Assembly: GCA_964506325.1 (NCBI GenBank)
Contig: CAZDLO010000117.1
Location: forward strand, 1 to 10,320
Source: CAINVV01 sp964506325
Lineage (GTDB): Bacteria > Bacteroidota > Bacteroidia > Bacteroidales > Prolixibacteraceae
Reading direction: 5' to 3'
Length of the DNA stretch: 10,320 bases
Shown: one piece after another, positions 7,296-10,320 of the stretch
How the letters are laid out: each line of letters begins with the position of its first letter
How positions within the stretch are numbered: position 1 is the stretch's first letter
Notes under the pieces: model-generated
The model's database searches: none
Told to the model about the DNA's origin: nothing
Seen by the model: only the letters and a program-made list of their open reading frames with translations
Made by a program: the position numbers and the translations under genes

Positions 7296-8486
7296 TTATT
7301 TAATGACCCCGAGTAATTTTCCAACCTTTTTGAAGGCCGCGACTGCTTTTTCCAGGTGTTCCTGCCGGTGTGCCGCCGAGAGCTGGACCCGGATCCGGGC
7401 CTGCCCCTGGGGTACGACAGGATAGTAGAATCCGGTTACATAGATCCCTTCCTCTAAAAGTTTCGCGGCAAAATCCTGTGATACCCTGGCATCGTAGAGC
7501 ATAACTGCGCAGATGGCCGACCTGCTGGGCTTGATGTCAAAACCTGCGGCCTTCATCCCGGCAATGAACCAGTCGGTATTCCTGTGCAGTTTTTCCTGCA
7601 GTTCAGAGGTTTCCGCCATCATTTCGAACATCCTGATTCCTGCATTTACAACGGCAGGAGGGAGGGAGTTGGAAAAAAGGTAAGGTCTTGATCGCTGTCT
7701 CAGCAGTTCAATTATTTCCTTCTTACCTGTTGTGAATCCGCCGAGGGCTCCGCCGAAGGCTTTACCCAGTGTTCCGGTGATGATATCCACTTCGCCCCGG
7801 ACGTTGAAGAGCTCGGTGACGCCACGACCGGTTTCACCTACCACGCCGGCAGAATGACATTCATCCACCATGATCAGCGCGTCGTATTTTTTAGCCAGGA
7901 TGTTGATCTGGTCCAGTGGTGCGACATTGCCGTCCATGGAGAAGACGCCGTCAGTCACAATGATTCGGAAGCGGGCATCTTTTGCCAGTATTAACTGGTT
8001 TTCAAGGTCCTGCATGTCCGCATTGTTGTACCTGAATCTTTTGGCTTTGCTGAGCCGTACACCGTCGATGATGGAGGCGTGGTTGAGGGAATCCGAAATA
8101 ATGGCATCCTCTTCCGAGAAGAGCGGTTCGAAAATTCCGCCGTTGGCATCGAAGCAGGCGGCATACAGGATGGTATCTTCTGTTCCGAAGAAATCCGCAA
8201 TTTTTTGTTCCAGGGTTTTGTGAAGGTCGGTGGTGCCGCATATGAACCGCACCGAAGACATGCCGTAACCATGGGATTGCAGGGCTTCCGCGGCAGCTGC
8301 GACGAGGGCGGGATGGTTAGAGAGTCCGAGGTAGTTATTGGCACAGAAGTTCAGAACCTCCTGGCCGGAGGCAAGGCGGATGACTGCATCCTGCGGAGAA
8401 ACGATCAGTCGTTCATTTTTATAGAGTCCTGCATCACGGATGGATTGAAGCTCTTTTTGGAGGTGTTCCTTTATCTTTCCGTACAT
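7296..8486 (-). CDS. kbl: Glycine C-acetyltransferase (2-amino-3-ketobutyrate CoA ligase)
   Basis: Kbl is a PLP enzyme that splits 2-amino-3-ketobutyrate with CoA into glycine and acetyl-CoA, the second step of threonine breakdown after threonine dehydrogenase, in the cytoplasm. The 396-residue protein is full length (E. coli Kbl has 398) and belongs to the alpha-oxoamine synthases. The PLP lysine is K242 in GTLGKAFGG. D208 and H211 lie in DECHSAG, and H136 (SLNHASIIDG) stacks on the cofactor ring. SSVRFICGT (77-85) and CFDANGG (111-117) resemble E. coli Kbl closely and argue against the sister enzymes BioF, HemA and serine palmitoyltransferase. No threonine dehydrogenase gene is in the window. 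The ATG at 8486 has no Shine-Dalgarno, but it lies about 50 nt after the likely start of transcription from the promoter at 8545-8577. It is divergent from the adaptor gene. Confidence 0.93.
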   Translation of the reverse strand: MYGKIKEHLQKELQSIRDAGLYKNERLIVSPQDAVIRLASGQEVLNFCANNYLGLSNHPALVAAAAEALQSHGYGMSSVRFICGTTDLHKTLEQKIADFFGTEDTILYAACFDANGGIFEPLFSEEDAIISDSLNHASIIDGVRLSKAKRFRYNNADMQDLENQLILAKDARFRIIVTDGVFSMDGNVAPLDQINILAKKYDALIMVDECHSAGVVGETGRGVTELFNVRGEVDIITGTLGKAFGGALGGFTTGKKEIIELLRQRSRPYLFSNSLPPAVVNAGIRMFEMMAETSELQEKLHRNTDWFIAGMKAAGFDIKPSRSAICAVMLYDARVSQDFAAKLLEEGIYVTGFYYPVVPQGQARIRVQLSAAHRQEHLEKAVAAFKKVGKLLGVIK

Positions 8487-8544
8487 AAGTGGATGTTTTT
8501 TAATGAATTCGGGAATATGATCAGAAATTTTCGTAATCGTCCTA

Positions 8545-8577
8545 CAAAATTATGCTATTTTTATCATCGCTTTCAAT
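8545..8577 (-). promoter_or_regulatory. Bacteroidota-type promoter for kbl
   Basis: On the minus strand, TAATTTTG (8552-8545) is a perfect match to the Bacteroidota -7 consensus TAnnTTTG. ATTG (8577-8574) lies 21 nt upstream as the -33 box, one base off TTTG. Transcription would start near 8539, giving kbl a leader of about 50 nt. Box quality, spacing and distance to the ATG all fit. Confidence 0.6.
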
Positions 8578-8644
8578 ACATTTCTCATGTTTCAGGAAGA
8601 AGAATTAACCGCAAAGATTTTGCAATAAAAAAAAATCCGCAACG

Positions 8645-8794
8645 TTCGCCGGGGTCGAATGGATAGCATGAAAACGACCCCGGAGAGGTCGAAGGTTTAT
8701 AGAAATGCTGTGTCAGTCAGAGGTGCGACCCCGCCGGGGTCGAAGGTTCGCAGGGCATGATGGTTTTCTATAAACCTTGAATCCCTCGGGGATT
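8645..8794. repeat. REP/BIME-like palindrome cluster in the divergent spacer
   Basis: Four related modules lie within 150 nt. Module A (from 8645) has CGCCGGGGTCGAA (8647-8659), identical to 13 nt of module C, but lacks the left palindrome arm. Module B (8675-8705) is the hairpin CGACCCCGGAGAGGTCG, with one mismatch, followed by the tail AAGGTTTATAGAAA. Module C (8726-8750) is the perfect 7-bp palindrome CGACCCC-GCC-GGGGTCG followed by AAGGTTCG. Module D (8765-8794) is inverted: TTTCTATAAACCTT, the exact complement of B's tail, followed by palindrome AATCCC-TCG-GGGATT. The B and D tails can pair over 14 bp, with hairpin C in the loop and one palindrome outside each end. This palindrome-plus-tail layout is that of REP elements and their composites. 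No REP-associated transposase is in the window. The rest of the 370-nt spacer (8487-8856) holds two promoter-like sites and an A9 tract (8627-8635), but no supported gene. Confidence 0.75.
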
Positions 8795-8801
8795 AAATTT
8801 G
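8794..8801 (+). promoter_or_regulatory. Candidate -7 box for the adaptor gene
   Basis: TAAATTTG is a perfect TAnnTTTG match. Transcription would start near 8808, leaving about 50 nt before the ATG at 8857. No good -33 box lies 19-21 nt upstream; that space is taken up by the tail and last palindrome of the repeat cluster, whose final base is the first base of this box. An activator or a degenerate -33 site would be needed. Confidence 0.4.
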
Positions 8802-8856
8802 AATTGAATTGAACATTGACAACCTATTTATTACAAAATACACAAATCAAAATCTG

Positions 8857-10179
8857 ATGAACAAGAAAAAAAATAATTTGCCCTGGATCATAGTTGTGGC
8901 AGTGGTATTAATTGTTGCCCTGGTGACAGGCAAGAAGCTGGGATGGTTTGGGAAGGATCTGACCCTGAAAGTCGCTACCGAGAAGGTGGAGGTAAGGGAT
9001 ATCACCGAGATCATCACCGCAAACGGTAAGTTGAAACCCCAGGTGGAGGTAAAAATCAGTCCGGAGGTACCTGGCGAGATTATTGAGCTTCCTGTCAAGG
9101 AGGGGAATAAAGTAAAAAAGGGAGATCTGCTGGTGGTGATCAAACCGGATATTTACCAGTCGAACCTGAGCCGGATCGAAGCGACGCTGAATACCCAGAA
9201 AGCCAGGCTTGCGCAGGCGGAGGCCCAGTTGATAGAGAAGGAGCTGAACTACAAGAGGGCCAAGCAGTTGGTGGAGAAGAACACCATTCCAAAATCGGAG
9301 TTTGAAACAGTGGAAGCAGGTTATAAGGTGGCCCTTTCGGAGGTTCAGGCGGCGCGGTACTCTGTGAAAAGCGCTGAGTCCAGCGTCAAGGAATCTGCCG
9401 AAAACCTGACCAAGACGAGAATTTATTCGCCCATTGACGGGACTGTTTCCAAGCTGAATGTGGAGAAGGGAGAGAAAGTTGTAGGTACCAACCAGTTTGC
9501 CGGCACCGAACTTATGACTGTTGCTGATCTTGCCACGATGGAGGTGAAGGTGGAAGTGAATGAGAACGATATTGTAAAGGTACAGAAGAATGATACCGCC
9601 AACATCGAGATTGACGCTTACCTGAAGCGGAAATTCAAGGGAGTCGTGACCGAAATCGCCAGTTCGGCCAATGTAACCGGATCGACGGTCGACCAGGTCA
9701 CCAATTTCAATGTGAAGGTTTTGCTACTGGCCTCTTCCTACCGCGATCTTGTTGAAAAGGATTCGCTCAAGTACCCATTCCTGCCTGGCATGTCGGCAAC
9801 GGTTGAGATACAGACGGATACCCGCCGGGGCATCCTCTCTGTTCCGATCCAGGCAGTGACTACCAGGGGTGACGACGGAACCATCAAAAAGGCTGCCGAG
9901 ACAGTGGAAAAGGAGGATGAAACAACTTCCAGTACCAATGAGGTGGCGCCCAGTGAGCCCGAGCAGCATGAGGTTGTCTTTCTGATCAGGAACAAGCTGG
10001 CCTGGAAGGCAAAAGTTAAAACGGGCATACAGGACAATATCAGGATTGAAATACTGGAAGGCATTTTGGCCGGGGATGAGGTAATTGTGGCACCCTACGG
10101 ACTGATTTCCAAGACGCTGAAAGATTCTACAGCGGTGCAGGTGGTTAAAATTGAAGAGCTGTACCAGGTGAAGAAATAG
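8857..10179 (+). CDS. Periplasmic adaptor (membrane fusion) protein, MacA/HlyD type
   Basis: Such adaptors bridge an inner-membrane ABC or RND pump to an outer-membrane TolC-like channel. With the ATG at 8857 the protein has 440 residues: a basic MNKKK start, one membrane segment (about 9-25), the first lipoyl half (about 62-98), an alpha-helical coiled coil rich in Ala, Glu and Lys (about 100-186), the second lipoyl half with RIYSPIDGTVSKL (188-200), a beta-barrel (about 225-330) and a C-terminal membrane-proximal domain. GTELMTVADLATMEV (216-230) is typical of MacA-like proteins. A Glu/Thr/Ser-rich stretch at about 340-372 looks like a flexible insert in the membrane-proximal domain. A TTG at 8809 is in frame, but it would sit at the predicted transcription start, so the ATG is preferred. 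No pump or channel gene is next to it within the window, and terminators follow, so its partner cannot be named. Confidence 0.88.
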   Translation: MNKKKNNLPWIIVVAVVLIVALVTGKKLGWFGKDLTLKVATEKVEVRDITEIITANGKLKPQVEVKISPEVPGEIIELPVKEGNKVKKGDLLVVIKPDIYQSNLSRIEATLNTQKARLAQAEAQLIEKELNYKRAKQLVEKNTIPKSEFETVEAGYKVALSEVQAARYSVKSAESSVKESAENLTKTRIYSPIDGTVSKLNVEKGEKVVGTNQFAGTELMTVADLATMEVKVEVNENDIVKVQKNDTANIEIDAYLKRKFKGVVTEIASSANVTGSTVDQVTNFNVKVLLLASSYRDLVEKDSLKYPFLPGMSATVEIQTDTRRGILSVPIQAVTTRGDDGTIKKAAETVEKEDETTSSTNEVAPSEPEQHEVVFLIRNKLAWKAKVKTGIQDNIRIEILEGILAGDEVIVAPYGLISKTLKDSTAVQVVKIEELYQVKK

Positions 10180-10195
10180 CATTTGCGGCCTTTTT

Positions 10196-10241
10196 CGGTC
10201 GGGGAACCTGTTTTTCGGGATAAAATCCGACCGCATTTTTT
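10196..10241 (+). terminator. Terminator hairpin 1 after the adaptor gene
   Basis: CGGTCGG (10196-10202) pairs perfectly with CCGACCG (10227-10233). Inside the loop, CCTG and CGGG can form a smaller stem. The hairpin is followed by CA and six T residues (10236-10241). It starts 17 nt after the stop codon. The 24-nt loop makes it less compact than a classic terminator, but the position and T run fit. Confidence 0.6.
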
Positions 10242-10278
10242 ACGATTTGTAATTGTTCTTCCGGTATTAATCTGCCGG

Positions 10279-10312
10279 AAAAAGTGGCACTGAAACCCGG
10301 TGCCATTTTTTT
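10279..10312. terminator. Terminator hairpin 2, probably bidirectional
   Basis: TGGCAC (10285-10290) and GTGCCA (10300-10305) form a perfect 6-bp stem with a 9-nt loop, followed by seven T residues (10306-10312). Five A residues at 10279-10283, just before the stem, would give a U tract on the other strand. This can stop transcription from either side and hints at a convergent gene beyond the right edge. A separate inverted repeat, TTCCGG/CCGGAA (10259-10264 and 10275-10280), precedes it. Confidence 0.75.
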
Positions 10313-10320
10313 ATGCATAA

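Noticed and set aside
8079..8666. A 195-codon plus-strand frame running from kbl into the divergent spacer
   Set aside because: Most of it is antisense to kbl, and its end runs through the kbl promoter into the repeat cluster. The translation resembles no family.
8645..8794. CRISPR array or tandem repeat
   Set aside because: The units are few, unequally spaced, in mixed orientation and degenerate. They fit dispersed palindromic elements better than an array with spacers.

Overview
The window reads as chromosomal DNA from a Gram-negative Bacteroidota member, probably from the Bacteroidales side of the phylum. The reasons are a Kdo transferase for lipid A, an S46 dipeptidyl-peptidase (a family prominent in this phylum), a class II ribonucleotide reductase of the form common there, AT-rich start regions mostly without Shine-Dalgarno sequences, and promoter boxes of the phylum-specific TAnnTTTG type. 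No rRNA, tRNA, CRISPR array, transposase, integrase or phage gene was seen.

Layout. Five genes lie on the minus strand and one on the plus strand. In the direction of minus-strand transcription (right to left) they are: kbl (glycine C-acetyltransferase, 8486-7296); a secreted DPP7-type S46 peptidase (7034-4893); rnhA (RNase HI, 4594-4145) closely followed by waaA (Kdo transferase, 4128-2890); and nrdJ (B12-dependent ribonucleotide reductase, 2608-62), which ends in a very clear intrinsic terminator at the left edge. On the plus strand, a MacA/HlyD-type membrane fusion protein (8857-10179) is transcribed divergently from kbl and is followed by two terminator hairpins.

How the genes relate. 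Only rnhA-waaA looks like a tight transcription unit, with a 16-nt gap. The others are separated by 260-370 nt AT-rich spacers and are probably transcribed singly. Their jobs are separate: dNTP synthesis, lipid A-core assembly, RNA-DNA hybrid removal, periplasmic peptide trimming, threonine/glycine interconversion, and envelope export. The peptidase and Kbl would both fit a peptide- and amino-acid-using lifestyle, but nothing in the sequence links them directly.

The less ordinary content is between the genes. The 370-nt kbl/macA divergent spacer carries a REP/BIME-like cluster: palindromes of the CGACCCC-GGGGTCG type with an AAGGTTTATAGAAA tail, in direct and inverted copies. It lies between two promoter-like sites and touches the one facing the adaptor gene. 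A second, unrelated repeat containing TTACACAGAGAATT occurs in the two spacers flanking the peptidase gene, and a related copy forms part of a long imperfect hairpin. I see no new gene system. The six proteins are recognisable families with their key residues intact.
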